Below, in pieces: positions 38,050 to 38,082 of a stretch of DNA of 38,082 nt. How positions within the stretch are numbered: position 1 is the first letter of the stretch; each line of letters starts with the position of its first letter. The notes below the pieces were generated by a model that was given only the letters and a program-made list of their open reading frames with translations, made no database searches and was not told where the DNA came from. Origin of the DNA: Chloroflexota bacterium (GTDB lineage: Bacteria; Chloroflexota; Limnocylindria; Limnocylindrales; CSP1-4); the NCBI GenBank assembly GCA_021786265.1, contig JAJYNP010000056.1, positions 1 to 38,082 of the forward strand. The letters are read 5' to 3'. A program made the position numbers and the translations under genes.

Positions 38050-38082
38050 ATGAAGCAGACCTACCAGCCCAAGAAACGACAC
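38050..38082 (+). CDS. rpmH: 50S ribosomal protein L34 (start only)
   Basis: The first 11 codons read MKQTYQPKKRH, the characteristic L34 N-terminus, running off the window edge. L34 is a small basic protein of the large ribosomal subunit, and its gene normally heads rpmH-rnpA divergent from dnaA. AAGGAG (38033-38038) lies 11 bases before the ATG. A second ATG at 38040 in another frame overlaps the start and is not used. The strong promoter at 37889 drives it. Confidence 0.93.
   Translation, partial: MKQTYQPKKRH

Noticed and set aside
38040..38082. ATG at 38040 as a gene start
   Set aside because: That frame reads MAPDEADLPA, which is unknown, while the ATG at 38050 gives the unmistakable L34 start.

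Overview
This 38.1 kb window is very GC-rich and comes from a bacterial chromosome at its replication origin. The right end has the classic order rpmH (+) / dnaA - dnaN - recF - DUF721 (all -), with DnaA boxes between dnaA and dnaN. No CRISPR array, tRNA, rRNA or recognisable insertion sequence was seen. The gene mix suggests a Chloroflexota-like lineage or a deep actinobacteria-like one: inositol phospholipid genes, DUF2723 and PMT glycosyltransferases, and leaderless-looking promoters. This placement is an inference; no marker was searched.

Layout. (1) 1-2.7 kb: the end of a complex I operon (nuoM, partial, and nuoN), closed by a short hairpin-forming tandem repeat. (2) 2.9-10.4 kb: mixed envelope and metabolism genes: a flavodoxin-like protein, trehalose-phosphatase, a membrane-anchored TlpA-like redoxin, a sortase-fold protein without the usual catalytic cysteine, an MFS exporter, a secreted SpoIID/LytB protein and an EamA exporter. 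(3) 10.4-13.4 kb: an accessory stretch with sparse coding. It holds an XRE regulator coupled to an unknown THSCEID protein under a perfect 14-bp inverted repeat, a probably truncated fragment, and a DUF1801 protein. (4) 13.55-20.3 kb: one tight operon headed by an ArsR-type regulator under a 20-bp near-palindrome. It then runs through a CDP-alcohol phosphotransferase, inositol-phosphate synthase, two PatA/LpxL-type acyltransferases, a PHP-domain protein and a PimA-like GT4. Together these look like a phosphatidylinositol-mannoside-type pathway. (5) 20.4-29.8 kb: membrane glycosylation. One 1,870-residue protein fuses two GT-C enzymes, the second interrupted by a predicted propeller and coiled-coil insert. 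Divergent from it lie another GT-C protein, a DUF2723 protein and a polyprenyl-phosphate-mannose-synthase-like GT2. (6) 29.85-38.08 kb: origin region genes: a BFN nuclease, a degenerate PP2C-propeller membrane protein, DUF721/DciA, recF, dnaN, oriC, dnaA, a CsaA-like protein, and the start of rpmH behind a near-perfect sigma70 promoter.

How it fits together. Regions 4 and 5 can be read as one glycolipid and glycoprotein programme: make inositol phosphate, build and acylate a phosphatidylinositol lipid, mannosylate it, make lipid-linked mannose (GT2), and transfer sugar to exported proteins with the PMT-like enzymes. Several genes show a -10 element only 6-10 bases before the start codon (redoxin, sortase-like, BFN, PP2C-like), suggesting that leaderless transcripts are common in this genome.
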